This document shows, one piece after another, positions 15,251 through 24,075 of a DNA stretch of 28,067 nt. The stretch's first letter is position 1. The number at the start of each line of letters is the position of its first letter. Position numbers and translations under genes: made by a program. Under the pieces are notes generated by a model. That model saw only the letters and a program-made list of their open reading frames with translations, was not told the origin of the DNA and ran no database searches. The stretch is taken from positions 1 through 28,067 of the forward strand of contig JAZRWH010000070.1 of assembly GCA_045599585.1 (NCBI GenBank). Direction: 5' to 3'. The DNA comes from RGIG464 sp045599585 (GTDB lineage Bacteria; Myxococcota_A; Bradymonadia; UBA4248).

Positions 15251-18200
15251 TTAATACTTACATCCAGCAATGCCAGGGAAGTTTTGACAATACTTGTTCA
15301 GATAGTAAGGGCCAGTGATTGTAAGGCGTTTCTTTTCAGGGCCAGAGGGCAGCAAAAGTGTTTCTTTATCGACTTCACTACCGCAATCACCGCAATAACA
15401 GTCACCTTCATCTTCACTTTCCTCCTCCTCTTCGTAATCCTCTTCCTCCTGGTCTTCGTCTTCAGAGAATTCTTTGATCATGGAATTGGCGAGTTCGTCA
15501 TAGAACATCGTAGATTCAGATACTAAGCTCCCGTATTCCTTTGCACCTGCTTCTCGTAGCAAATTGATTGTTTGGGGCAAGTGGTTACGTTTGAGCGCTA
15601 AACTAAGGATCGATAGTCCTTCTGGGGTTACAGCATTTACGACTGCGCCTGCGTTGATTAGCGCCTTGACGCATTGATAGCTAGCATCCTCTCTGATGGC
15701 CAACATGAGTGGGGTGTTGTTCTGATGATCTTTTGCATTGACATCAGCCCCCGCTTTGATCAGCCCCTCGAGGGCTTTTTCGTTGCCCATCAAGGCTGCC
15801 CACGAGAGAGGCGTTAAACCGTAATTGTCTTGGATATGGATATTTGCTCCTGCGGTAATCATTTCATCAAGTTTAAAATTATAATCTATAATGGCGTATA
15901 TCAAAACTGTACTGCCGCTGTTGTTTTGCGTGTTCAGACTGGCTCCTGCCTCGATCAGGTAATCCGCAAGACTATCTTTGTGATGCATTATGGCGAGCAT
16001 GAGTGCTGTATTGCCATCAACATCTCTGAGGTTAATATCTGCACCAAGATTGATCATCATTTCAGAAAGGATACTGTTGCCTCGTTTGATGGCCGAGTGA
16101 AGCGGTGTATTGCCGTCATTGTCTCTGATGTTGATATCGGCATTATTTTTGACCAGCAACGAAAAGAAAGCATAGGTGCTTTGAAAGTCAGGATGATCGG
16201 TAATATCATCAAAAATAAGGTTATTGTTACTGTTGTGTTTTTTCGATAAAAACATCAAGGGTGTGTTACCAGAATTATCTCTGGCGTTAATATCTGCGCC
16301 TTCTTTGAGCAATAGAGTGAGGCGTTCCTCAAATTTGAGATAGGAGATGTTGTCGGAGGTATTTATAAGTTCAAATAATGGTGTTTCGCCAAGGTTGTTT
16401 TTAATATTAACATCAGCGCCTTTTTCAATCACTAATTTAAAAATATCCATTGGAAAATTATAATTCCAATACCTCTTTAGGATATACCATAGTGACGTTT
16501 CGCCATTTTTATCTGTTGCATTGACATCTGCTCCTTTTTCGATCAGTAATTTGGCGATATCGTCCTTACTTTTCTGGAGTGCTGCATTCAAAGGGGAGAG
16601 TCCATCGGCATTTTTCGTATTGATATCAGCGCCTGTCTCGATGAGCAATTTAATGATATCCAATGGTTCAGATGGAATATAACGTTGAATATAATGCATC
16701 AACGGCGTTGCGCCAAAATCGTTTATAAGATGGATATCAGCGCCTGCGTTAATTAGCATTTGGGCCATATCCGTCGTTTGGGCGTAAAAGAGTGGGGTTT
16801 CTCCTTGAGCGTTTTGGGCGTTAACATTTGCGCCGGCTTGTATCAAAAATTGGGCTTTACGGAGCTGTGTGTTTTTTACAACCTGATGAAGAGGCGTGTC
16901 TCCCAAATCGTCTTTTAAATTGATGTCTGCACCCGCTTTGAGCAGGTAGTCCATGATCGTGATGCGGAGATATTGGTTATTTGCTGCAAGGTAAAGGGCT
17001 GTTACGCCATCTTTAGCCTGATGGTTGATGTCGATACCTGCTTTCAACATAGGCTTGAGGACTACGTCCACAAACAGATTTTCTTTGCCTTTCCAGTATA
17101 GGGGTTTGAACATAGGATATTTAGGTTCGAAGACCTCCTCTCTTAAAACGTGCATAAGAGGCGTATATCCTTTGTCGTTTTGGGCATTGACGTTTGCGCC
17201 TGCTTTCAGCAGCATCGGAATGATGATCTCTGCATGATATTGTAATCTCGTCAGGGCGTAGTCAAGCACAGACGCATGATCGATGTCTTGGTGATTGATA
17301 TCTGCGCCTGCTTTCAACAGAAATTGGAACGTTTCCAATTGTAAATCGTTCTGTTCTCTAGCGTAGTTCAAGTTATCAAGCACAATAAATAAGGCTGTTT
17401 GTTTTGCTTGATTTTCTTCATTGACGTTCGCACCAGCACGAATGAGCGCTTTCAGCGTGCGAATCGAATTACAATTTTCTACTGCTGGCACAATCGTGTG
17501 CGTGGCGTCTGCTCCGGCTTCAAGCAGTGTAAGCACATTGGCTTCTTGTTTATGCTCTAGGGCTTTTTGAAGTGCTGCGCCTCTCTCTGCGTTGACATTT
17601 GCTCCTGCTTTGATCAAGCGTCGAAGTGCTTCTGGCGCATTATCATTACTCGACCTAGCGACGATAATCAGCCATTCGTCAGCCATCGAAGGGGGAATTG
17701 GTAATCCTTGGACGAGCATGTGGGCTAGGGTATCTTCATCGTAATTGATTGATTCGGGAAGATGTATGCTCGCTTGGGTTAGCTTTTGAATGAATTCGTA
17801 GTTTTGTTGGGCTGTGCCAATGCTCAAAACAGTCGAGATGATTTCTTGAGCCGTCTTGCGTTTATCATCGTCGTCGTCTTGACCTATGTCTGAATCGAGC
17901 ATTCGGTCCATAATATCATTCAGTGTTGAAGGTTCGGACAACATAGCTTCCATGAGATGTCTTGCTGACGCATAGTAGCCATTCTCAAATGCATAAGCCA
18001 GCAGCGTGTCATATGACTTTTTGACAAAAGGATCTGCACCAGCGTCTAGCAGTTGTTTGACGTGAAGCGCTTTAACCCAATTTTCCTGTGTATTGTAGGT
18101 ATAAGAACAGGTATCGAATTGATCTACGAGCGCCTTTGTGAGTACCTCGCGCGGAATACCACCTGCTTCAAGTTCTTTATTAAGAATGCCCGTCTCGATG

Positions 18201-19408
18201 AGCGTGCATTCGTAAGGATGTCTATCGCTGTCTTTGATATCATCTTCATTGTAAGCATCTGCGTAGAGCTCACTTTCCGGATACATAGGATCTTCTGGAT
18301 GAAAACGATCAAACACTGCGTCGTTGACTGTCTGTTTCCAAGACAAATCAACCGTATAATCTAAGTTCTCGTGATAAAGGCTCCACGTTGCGCCATAATC
18401 AAGAAGGTACTGCAAGACTTCGGCATTTTCGCCTGAAATTGCTTCACTCATACAGAACTGGATTTCATAGTTTTCTTCGTCGTTTTGCCCGGCTTGGGTA
18501 TTGTACAGCTCAATAAGATATTCAAGAATGGATGGACGGCCATACACACATGCTTCGTCTATGCGGTCATCCAGCATGTCGAATTCGTCAATTTCGGATG
18601 CTAGGTGTGCTCGCAGATATTTGTATAATTCAACATTGCCCGTACTGGCTGCAACGACATCGAGGTGAAAATTAGTTACAGGGACACCTGCGTTGACCAG
18701 TAACTCTACGACATCCAGCTTTTCAAGACCGATCGCAAGTTCTAAAAGCGTGGCAGCGTCAGCAGCTTCAAGCTTTTCGAGTGCACCTGTGTCGATGAGT
18801 ATTTTGACAATTTCCGCACTGTTTGAACCAAGAACTGCGTAATGCAGTGCTGTATAACGAAATTCTTTAGACTCGCGCGTGTTGAGATAATAGTTGGAGT
18901 CATAATAGCCATGGTTCATTTCGTGACGCGTTGGGGCGAGCAATGGCTCAAAGGGTTCATTCCATGGAATCACTAGCCTAGGGACATCCTTAAAAAAAAC
19001 AACTTTCTCCCCCTTAAAGCCAGCATCGAGCAGGAGTTTAACGATTTCTGCATTGCCCTGGTAAGCTGCATACATCAGCAATGTTTTTTCAGAATGAAAA
19101 TAGTTTTTCTCAAAATGAATATGCTTGGAGATATAGTCAATGGCTTCTGGGGTTGAAATGAGGCGTTTGAAATTGGTTACATCGCCGCATTCAATTGTTT
19201 GGATGAGCAGTTCATGCGCGAAGTTATTTTCAAGTGCAGCTTCGATCGTTTCTTGGGAATAATGATTCCATTGAGCGCACTGTTCGACTGTGTAGACGGC
19301 TTGGGGGGAATTTGCATGGGCAGCTGTCGTGCCATTTTGTGATTTAGTGCATCCGCTGAGCGTTGCGAGCAGTGCTGCTGCCAAAATAACGAAAAGCTTA
19401 TTTTTCAT
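15251..19408 (-). CDS. giant ankyrin-repeat lipoprotein
   Basis: The start is the ATG at 19406-19408, preceded by GAGGAG with a 6-nt spacer; an ORF start 14 codons earlier is unsupported. The 1385-residue product begins MKNKLFVILAAALLATLSGC, a signal peptide with an LSGC lipobox, so it should be a lipid-anchored periplasmic or surface protein. After a unique N-terminal region (to about residue 600, with scattered ankyrin units and acidic stretches) comes a long run of canonical ankyrin repeats of about 33 residues with the TPL-x-x-A and GADxN signatures. Near the C-terminus are a very acidic stretch (EDQEEEDYEEEEESEDEG), a CYCGDCG cluster and the tail KKRLTITGPYYLNKYCQNFP. Ankyrin repeats are protein-binding surfaces, and the ligand is unknown. 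The next gene downstream is a shortened paralogue, suggesting tandem duplication. Confidence 0.92.
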   Translation of the reverse strand: MKNKLFVILAAALLATLSGCTKSQNGTTAAHANSPQAVYTVEQCAQWNHYSQETIEAALENNFAHELLIQTIECGDVTNFKRLISTPEAIDYISKHIHFEKNYFHSEKTLLMYAAYQGNAEIVKLLLDAGFKGEKVVFFKDVPRLVIPWNEPFEPLLAPTRHEMNHGYYDSNYYLNTRESKEFRYTALHYAVLGSNSAEIVKILIDTGALEKLEAADAATLLELAIGLEKLDVVELLVNAGVPVTNFHLDVVAASTGNVELYKYLRAHLASEIDEFDMLDDRIDEACVYGRPSILEYLIELYNTQAGQNDEENYEIQFCMSEAISGENAEVLQYLLDYGATWSLYHENLDYTVDLSWKQTVNDAVFDRFHPEDPMYPESELYADAYNEDDIKDSDRHPYECTLIETGILNKELEAGGIPREVLTKALVDQFDTCSYTYNTQENWVKALHVKQLLDAGADPFVKKSYDTLLAYAFENGYYASARHLMEAMLSEPSTLNDIMDRMLDSDIGQDDDDDKRKTAQEIISTVLSIGTAQQNYEFIQKLTQASIHLPESINYDEDTLAHMLVQGLPIPPSMADEWLIIVARSSNDNAPEALRRLIKAGANVNAERGAALQKALEHKQEANVLTLLEAGADATHTIVPAVENCNSIRTLKALIRAGANVNEENQAKQTALFIVLDNLNYAREQNDLQLETFQFLLKAGADINHQDIDHASVLDYALTRLQYHAEIIIPMLLKAGANVNAQNDKGYTPLMHVLREEVFEPKYPMFKPLYWKGKENLFVDVVLKPMLKAGIDINHQAKDGVTALYLAANNQYLRITIMDYLLKAGADINLKDDLGDTPLHQVVKNTQLRKAQFLIQAGANVNAQNAQGETPLFYAQTTDMAQMLINAGADIHLINDFGATPLMHYIQRYIPSEPLDIIKLLIETGADINTKNADGLSPLNAALQKSKDDIAKLLIEKGADVNATDKNGETSLWYILKRYWNYNFPMDIFKLVIEKGADVNIKNNLGETPLFELINTSDNISYLKFEERLTLLLKEGADINARDNSGNTPLMFLSKKHNSNNNLIFDDITDHPDFQSTYAFFSLLVKNNADINIRDNDGNTPLHSAIKRGNSILSEMMINLGADINLRDVDGNTALMLAIMHHKDSLADYLIEAGASLNTQNNSGSTVLIYAIIDYNFKLDEMITAGANIHIQDNYGLTPLSWAALMGNEKALEGLIKAGADVNAKDHQNNTPLMLAIREDASYQCVKALINAGAVVNAVTPEGLSILSLALKRNHLPQTINLLREAGAKEYGSLVSESTMFYDELANSMIKEFSEDEDQEEEDYEEEEESEDEGDCYCGDCGSEVDKETLLLPSGPEKKRLTITGPYYLNKYCQNFPGIAGCKY

Positions 19409-19462
19409 AGAACTCTCCTCAGTGAGATCTTGCATGCCAAAAAATAGCATAAACTATAATAT

Positions 19463-19491
19463 ATACTATTCCTTATATGATATTCGTTCAA
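19463..19491 (-). promoter_or_regulatory. promoter of the giant ankyrin gene
   Basis: TTGAAC (19486-19491), 17-nt spacer, TAGTAT (19463-19468) on the minus strand, same boxes and spacing as the short paralogue. Confidence 0.6.
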
Positions 19492-19513
19492 GCTTTTATT
19501 AGGACTCTTTTTG

Positions 19514-19581
19514 GGGCGGCCTATCTCACGTTGTTCGATACAGCCGCCTGTCCGGGCTATTGCTTTGGCAATACGCCCGGC
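19514..19581 (+). repeat. bulged double-hairpin element, copy 4
   Basis: The first hairpin has GGCGGCCTATC opposite GATACAGCCGCC. The second has CCGGGCTATTGC pairing with GCAATA-C-GCCCGG around TTTG. Its location relative to the giant ankyrin gene is the same as that of copy 3 relative to the short one. Confidence 0.75.
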
Positions 19582-19749
19582 CGTGCATACCAAGCGCGTG
19601 GAGTGTTGGATGAGCATAATGTTCCCGCACAAACATCAAACAATAGTTCGAAAGAACTACCCACAATCATAGTTGCTCTATAAAAATTATAAAACAATAA
19701 GATAACTATACAGTATCTTTGTGTTATCGATATAAGATTACTGTTAAAT

Positions 19750-19836
19750 CGCACGCGGGCGCACATCCGAACGAAGTGAGCTCTGCACGCGCACGTTTCG
19801 TTGCAGTTAATGAAAATATGTTGTGGGACAGTTATG
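19750..19836 (+). repeat. composite dispersed repeat, copy 2 (internally deleted)
   Basis: The left part (CGAACGAAGTGAGCTCTGCA, CGCGC) matches the outer module of the copy at the right end of the window. It then jumps directly to TTTCGTTGCAGTTAATG and ATATGTTGTGGGACAG, the inner end of the other copies. The roughly 100 bp with the GACAGAATGAGAATAAG stretch are missing. The AT-rich remainder up to 20030 shows no gene. Confidence 0.7.
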
Positions 19837-20038
19837 ATCTACAATGAACTCTTTTTATTGCGGTTAATAAATTTTAGATTCTGTGATACTAATGAAATAA
19901 AATAGAACTTGCATTACATATGAGTTGATATATTATGTTTAATTTGTAATTTGTAATATATATTGCAAATTGTTTTGTTGTGGGTTGACTGATTTGCAAA
20001 TGCACATCTCACTACTCACGAAGTAATGTGAGGTAAAA

Positions 20039-21616
20039 ATGAAATGCTCTTCAAAATGGCTTGGCCTTTTATGTATTTTGTATGCTCCAATGGGACTCCT
20101 AGTCGATGGTTGCTCCGATAGCGATTCTGACAAGTCTTCAGCCGAATCTGGAGGGGACGCTCAGGATCAAAGCTGCCACAATTCCAATAAAACAGCTCCT
20201 GGTGTTTGCGGCTGTGATTTCGAGGATAAGGATATTGACGGAGATACAATTATCGATTGTCCAGTGAAGACCATTCCTGACGGTATTCTCCCTGATCTCC
20301 CTGACATCCAAGGGGCGTGTGCTGAATGGCCTTATCCAAAACACCCTAAGATTGAATTTCCCAATTTGCCCGAGTACAGCTATCAAACGACGATTGATAT
20401 TGCCAAATACAATATTTCGAATCACTACGATGTCAATAAGGCAAAAGAGACAACGATCGGCTTAAATCAGGCAATTGCTGACGCCAAAGCCGCCGGCTTT
20501 ACCCGCATTGTCATTCCTGACGGTCATTATCCGATCCTCGTCGATTTCGATCATAGCAATACTTCTGCCCTGAATCCGCCAAATGACGTTGCCATCATCA
20601 TGGGGCCAAATGTCATTCTACAACAGATTCCGACGCAACAATATGACTGTAACATTATTAACCTTCGCAAAAAAGCAAATATCTATATTGAAGGTGGACA
20701 GCTCATTGGCGAGCGCTATGATCACGTTAAAGCGAATGAGGAAGAGTGTAACGCGATTACATCATATTACTCCAATCATATTATGCTCAATGGGCTCAAG
20801 ATCAAAGCTGCACATGGTGACGGTATCTTGCTTTTTGATAAAAAAGGTGCGACCGATACACCGTCAAGCGATTTTATTATTGCCAATTGTGAGATCGATG
20901 ACGTCTACCGCAATGGTATTGCCGTTGTTGGCGTTGATGGTGTGCGTATAACAAACAACGAGATTCACCATACGAATGGAACTGCGCCTCAGTTTGGTAT
21001 CGATTTTGAGTCGCGAGGTGATACGCCCGAAAACACGCGTGCGATCGTTGACCACAACGATTTTCATGACAATGTTGCCGGCGATCTGATCATTGATGCG
21101 TACGATACTTTTATTGAGTACAATCGCTTCTCACAAGGTGATATGGAAAAATACATCGATAATCCTTTTATCATTCGTAATAAAGGTTCGTATATCGCTT
21201 ATCGTAATAACTTTGAAAAATTCACGCGAAGCACCGGATGTGGGTATGCTGTTTGTTGTTCTTATGCGACGCAATACGATCCCAATGTCGAGCAGCATTA
21301 TCCTAGTTTTTTCGTAGAAAATGAGATCACGCATACGCGCCTCATGCTAACGCGCCGCAATAAAGTTTGTGTTAAATCAAACATCATTCACGAAGGACAC
21401 TTGTCGGCTTCCACAATTCACCAGCTTCGTTTGATGGACAATCGCGTTGAGCATTTTACCTCGAACCCAGTCGCTGGGTATTATTCGTTCAAGGACGTCT
21501 ATGGTACGGCCAGCGGTAATATGCGATGTACTGCCGAAGACAAATGTGAAGAAGTGACGAGTCTTAACGAGATGACGGACGACACGGCTTTTAGCAACGG
21601 TGCGAATTATTGGTAA
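20039..21616 (+). CDS. right-handed beta-helix (pectate-lyase-like fold) lipoprotein
   Basis: GAGG lies 5 nt before the ATG. The product has 525 residues and starts with a Lys-containing hydrophobic signal peptide ending LLVDGC, a plausible lipobox, followed by a Ser/Asp-rich tether. Residues about 50-75 contain CGCDFEDKDIDGDTIIDC, a calcium-loop-like motif common in myxobacterial surface lipoproteins. From about residue 135 onward the sequence shows parallel beta-helix repeats rich in Asn and Ile (NHIMLNGLKIKAAHGDGILL, DFIIANCEIDDVYRNGIAVV, GVRITNNEIHHTNG, AIVDHNDFHDN, FIEYNRF). This fold is typical of polysaccharide lyases, epimerases and glycosidases, but I cannot assign a substrate or catalytic residues. 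It appears to be a single-gene unit converging on the M23 peptidase. Confidence 0.85.
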   Translation: MKCSSKWLGLLCILYAPMGLLVDGCSDSDSDKSSAESGGDAQDQSCHNSNKTAPGVCGCDFEDKDIDGDTIIDCPVKTIPDGILPDLPDIQGACAEWPYPKHPKIEFPNLPEYSYQTTIDIAKYNISNHYDVNKAKETTIGLNQAIADAKAAGFTRIVIPDGHYPILVDFDHSNTSALNPPNDVAIIMGPNVILQQIPTQQYDCNIINLRKKANIYIEGGQLIGERYDHVKANEEECNAITSYYSNHIMLNGLKIKAAHGDGILLFDKKGATDTPSSDFIIANCEIDDVYRNGIAVVGVDGVRITNNEIHHTNGTAPQFGIDFESRGDTPENTRAIVDHNDFHDNVAGDLIIDAYDTFIEYNRFSQGDMEKYIDNPFIIRNKGSYIAYRNNFEKFTRSTGCGYAVCCSYATQYDPNVEQHYPSFFVENEITHTRLMLTRRNKVCVKSNIIHEGHLSASTIHQLRLMDNRVEHFTSNPVAGYYSFKDVYGTASGNMRCTAEDKCEEVTSLNEMTDDTAFSNGANYW

Positions 21617-21649
21617 GCCATCCTCGTTAATTGCGAGAACTCGTACTTC

Positions 21650-21671
21650 GTTTTTGGGAGATCAAAAACGA
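21650..21671 (+). terminator. hairpin downstream of the beta-helix gene
   Basis: CGTTTTTG and CAAAAACG flank GGAGAT, 33 nt past the stop. It is part of a cluster of three stems in the convergent space. Confidence 0.45.
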
Positions 21672-21673
21672 AG

Positions 21674-21706
21674 AAAGCGCCTATTGCTAAGTACAATAGG
21701 CGCTTT
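21674..21706. terminator. bidirectional terminator-like hairpin
   Basis: AAAGCGCCTATTG (21674-21686) and CAATAGGCGCTTT (21694-21706) form a perfect 13-bp stem with a 7-nt loop between convergent genes. Only TTT ends the stem, so the U tract is short in both directions. Confidence 0.7.
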
Positions 21707-21722
21707 GTGAAGATGAACAAAG

Positions 21723-21747
21723 TTGCTGCGTAATTGTTACGCAGCAA
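21723..21747 (-). terminator. hairpin following the M23 peptidase gene
   Basis: TTGCTGCGTAA and TTACGCAGCAA form a perfect 11-bp stem with a 3-nt loop, 5 nt beyond the peptidase stop codon. Confidence 0.55.
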
Positions 21748-21752
21748 AAATT

Positions 21753-22901
21753 TTAGTGTTTGATGTAATTCAACGGATCGACGGCGTTAGATTTATCCGT
21801 ACCGCCAATACGGATTTCGAAGTGGAGATGCGGTCCGGTGACGCCACCTGTTGCACCTTCGACACCAATTTTTTGACCTTGCGTCACGTCTTGTGATCCT
21901 GTGACGGTTGTACTACTCATGTGGGCATAGCGCGTATAGGTACCGTCTTTGTGATCAATCTGAATCCAATTGCCGTAGCCACCAGCATCCCAGTATTTGG
22001 TAGCTCTACCAGCTTTGGAAGCACGAATGGCATTGCCGCCGCCGCCAGCAATATCGACGCCGTGGTGGAAGCTGCCAGAGGTTTTACCGTTGGTGAGTTT
22101 TAGGCCACTGCGAGGTCCAAATTTAGATGTGATGTTGTAAGCATCAATCGGCCAACCCCAACCGCTCTTGGAAACGTTAGTGCCGCCACCGTTGCCGCCA
22201 CCAGTTGCCGGTTTGTCTTTGGAAGTGTAGCTTGCACTGATGTAGGCCGTGCCACCATTGTATTTAATCTTGTGCCAGCCATTTGTGGTGCTAATGACGG
22301 CAACTTCGCTGCCACGTTTGAGGGTGCCAATGACGCTCGTTCCTGATGTGCCGGCAGCATTGCGGACGTTGAGCGTGTCTGCTGTGACGTACATTTTTGT
22401 CGTACTGGCCTGCTGATCGCCACCTGCTGGCTGTTGAGGCTGTTGAGGTTTTTGATCGCCTCCTGTGACTTTTTGCGCGTATGTACCGCTGATCCAGCCA
22501 GCTTGACCATTGTAGTTGATTTTATACCAGCCGTTTGATTCGGCCGTGTACGTCAGAACTTTGCCTTTGGATACGGTTCCAATGACAGCATGCGTTGTAC
22601 CTGCGCCTTTGCGGACATTGAGTGTGGTGGCCGTAACTTTGACGGAACCTGCCGAGTTGGAACTCGTACCGCCTGTGTTACCACTGCTGTTCGATGTCGC
22701 CTGCGTCGTGATCGTCAGGTAATCTTTGCAAATATAGCCTGTCTTGCCTTGATAGCTGATCTGAAGCCAGCCGTTCGTTTCGCCGTAATACGTTACTTGC
22801 GTGCCATTACTCAATAATCCAAGCTTAGCAAACTGCGTTCCCGCACCAGCTCTTACGTTAAGACCACTACTCGCTTTTACCTTTGCACTACCAGATGCCA
22901 T
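21753..22901 (-). CDS. SH3b(x3)-M23 peptidase, cell-wall hydrolase
   Basis: A 382-residue zinc endopeptidase of the LytM/M23 type, expected to cut peptidoglycan cross-bridges. Three bacterial SH3 domains lie at about 5-65, 85-145 and 165-230, each with the LNVRxGAGT signature and GYI/GWI/AYI ends. They are joined by Gly/Ser/Gln-rich linkers. The M23 domain has HHGVD (279-283), YAHM and HLHFE (358-362), so the zinc ligands are all present. The start is firm: AAGGAG is spaced 7 nt from the ATG. No signal peptide follows (MASGSAKVKASSGLNVRAG), which is odd for a wall hydrolase and resembles phage endolysins or proteins released by lysis or a non-Sec route. The promoter lies just upstream. Confidence 0.92.
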   Translation of the reverse strand: MASGSAKVKASSGLNVRAGAGTQFAKLGLLSNGTQVTYYGETNGWLQISYQGKTGYICKDYLTITTQATSNSSGNTGGTSSNSAGSVKVTATTLNVRKGAGTTHAVIGTVSKGKVLTYTAESNGWYKINYNGQAGWISGTYAQKVTGGDQKPQQPQQPAGGDQQASTTKMYVTADTLNVRNAAGTSGTSVIGTLKRGSEVAVISTTNGWHKIKYNGGTAYISASYTSKDKPATGGGNGGGTNVSKSGWGWPIDAYNITSKFGPRSGLKLTNGKTSGSFHHGVDIAGGGGNAIRASKAGRATKYWDAGGYGNWIQIDHKDGTYTRYAHMSSTTVTGSQDVTQGQKIGVEGATGGVTGPHLHFEIRIGGTDKSNAVDPLNYIKH

Positions 22902-22957
22902 AGTGATTCTCCTTCTTGTTGGTTGAATAAAGACTAACCCAATAGTCCCATAGCCCT

Positions 22958-22985
22958 ATTATGGTTCTAGCATTTTTTCTGTCAA
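22958..22985 (-). promoter_or_regulatory. predicted sigma70 promoter of the M23 peptidase
   Basis: TTGACA (22980-22985), 16-nt spacer, CATAAT (22958-22963) on the minus strand, giving a leader of about 50 nt. Confidence 0.65.
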
Positions 22986-23057
22986 AAGATACAGAAATGT
23001 TCACATAATTCATAGACTTGAGTGTGCGGAGGATTCCCCTCTCTCAAATCTGCGTTA

Positions 23058-23169
23058 GGTCGTAAATCCCCATAAAAGGCACGCTCTGTAAGACGGGCAA
23101 GCCCGCAGTTCTTCGCATTATGCTCAGTCTTACTGAGAGACTAAATTGTCGACCAGAGCAAATAGTGCC
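23058..23169 (-). ncRNA. candidate structured RNA (unassigned)
   Basis: On the minus strand the following pair in nested order: GGCAC (23165-23169) with GTGCC (23078-23082), GCTCTG with CAGAGC, GTAAGAC (23127-23133) with GTCTTAC (23088-23094), and an inner CGGG-CTTG-CCCG (23094-23105) with a stable CUUG-type tetraloop. GGTCG (23150-23154) can also pair with CGACC (23058-23062) outside the nest, as a pseudoknot. There is no ORF here, and the region lies upstream of the peptidase's own promoter. I see none of the hallmark motifs of 4.5S, tmRNA, RNase P or the common riboswitches. The flanking sequence (22986-23254) holds nothing else that I recognise. Confidence 0.35.
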
Positions 23170-23254
23170 GCCGTTGCAACGATAATCATCTAAAATTATG
23201 ATGACGATAATGTTAAGGATCTTCTACATTCGTTTGCGATAGCGCGAGTATGAA

Positions 23255-23284
23255 ATAGCCATCACATCGAAATGTGATGGCTAT
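23255..23284 (-). terminator. intrinsic terminator of the lipoprotein gene
   Basis: ATAGCCATCACAT and ATGTGATGGCTAT form a 13-bp perfect stem with a TTCG loop on the minus strand, 11 nt beyond the stop. The following TTTC is a short U tract. Confidence 0.75.
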
Positions 23285-23294
23285 CTTAAGAGAG

Positions 23295-24008
23295 CTATTC
23301 CGCGTTAGGTTCTTTTGTTTCCGAAATATTGATGTAATATGCTAGTTTCCCCTTGTACATAAACAGAATATCGTATTGGCCTTCAGGGTAATCGATATTG
23401 ACGTAACCCTCGCCAACATATTTGTGCTGTTCTGCATCGGGCGTTTGATAATTTAGTACAAAGCCCTTTTCTTCTGCCAAGCTCGTCAAGTCGCTAGATG
23501 ACATCTTTTCATACGCTTCGACGGTTTTGTGCGGTGTAACTAAGATTTTGACATTCTCAACGTCGCCAGCGTATTTCGTATCAATGTAAAATCCAATGTA
23601 TTCGTTCAAATAGAAATCTGCATTGATACCGCTCTTTAAGTAGCCTTGTTTGACGAAGCTGAGTAATGCACCATCGGTATCATCCGTTCCCAAATACCTG
23701 TGGCGATTGCCTACTAAAATAACACCATCAATCACAAACTCGGACTGTTTGGGATTACCCTTGTCATCGACGATAACGTTTAGTACGCCATTTTGATAAT
23801 TATACTCGTGTGCGGCATTGGCGTTGACATTATGGGTCGCATCTTTATTGTCAACGGCATTGGCGGCATTATTGGTGTTTTGTTCGACGCTTTCGGCTTT
23901 TTCATTGGGGGCATTCGTATCAGCGGTCTTTGTGCCGCAAGCAGACACAACCACCATGGACAAGGCCAGCACCATTGTTCCGAGACTCATTCTCATAAAT
24001 CCAGTCAT
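23295..24008 (-). CDS. putative lipoprotein, 237 aa
   Basis: I do not recognise the family. The N-terminus is a signal peptide ending VVVSAC, a good lipobox, followed by a Asn/Ala/Glu-rich disordered tether (to about residue 65). The rest is a mixed alpha/beta region with many Tyr and Asp (e.g. VIDGVILVGNRHRYLGTDD, GFYIDTKYAGDVENVKILVTP, GYVNIDYPEGQYDILFMYKGK), suggesting a folded extracytoplasmic domain. AGGAG sits 9 nt before the ATG at 24008; initiation at the Met 5 codons later is possible. It has its own promoter and terminator, so it is likely expressed alone. Confidence 0.8.
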   Translation of the reverse strand: MTGFMRMSLGTMVLALSMVVVSACGTKTADTNAPNEKAESVEQNTNNAANAVDNKDATHNVNANAAHEYNYQNGVLNVIVDDKGNPKQSEFVIDGVILVGNRHRYLGTDDTDGALLSFVKQGYLKSGINADFYLNEYIGFYIDTKYAGDVENVKILVTPHKTVEAYEKMSSSDLTSLAEEKGFVLNYQTPDAEQHKYVGEGYVNIDYPEGQYDILFMYKGKLAYYINISETKEPNAE

Positions 24009-24075
24009 AATCTTTTACTCCTATCGTAAATACGAAACTTGTCACGTCAGATAAAGCACTCGTGACCAATTAAAT

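Noticed and set aside
22902..23294. 4.5S, tmRNA, RNase P RNA or a known riboswitch in the intergenic region
   Set aside because: The expected conserved motifs of these RNAs are not seen, so only an unassigned candidate is reported.
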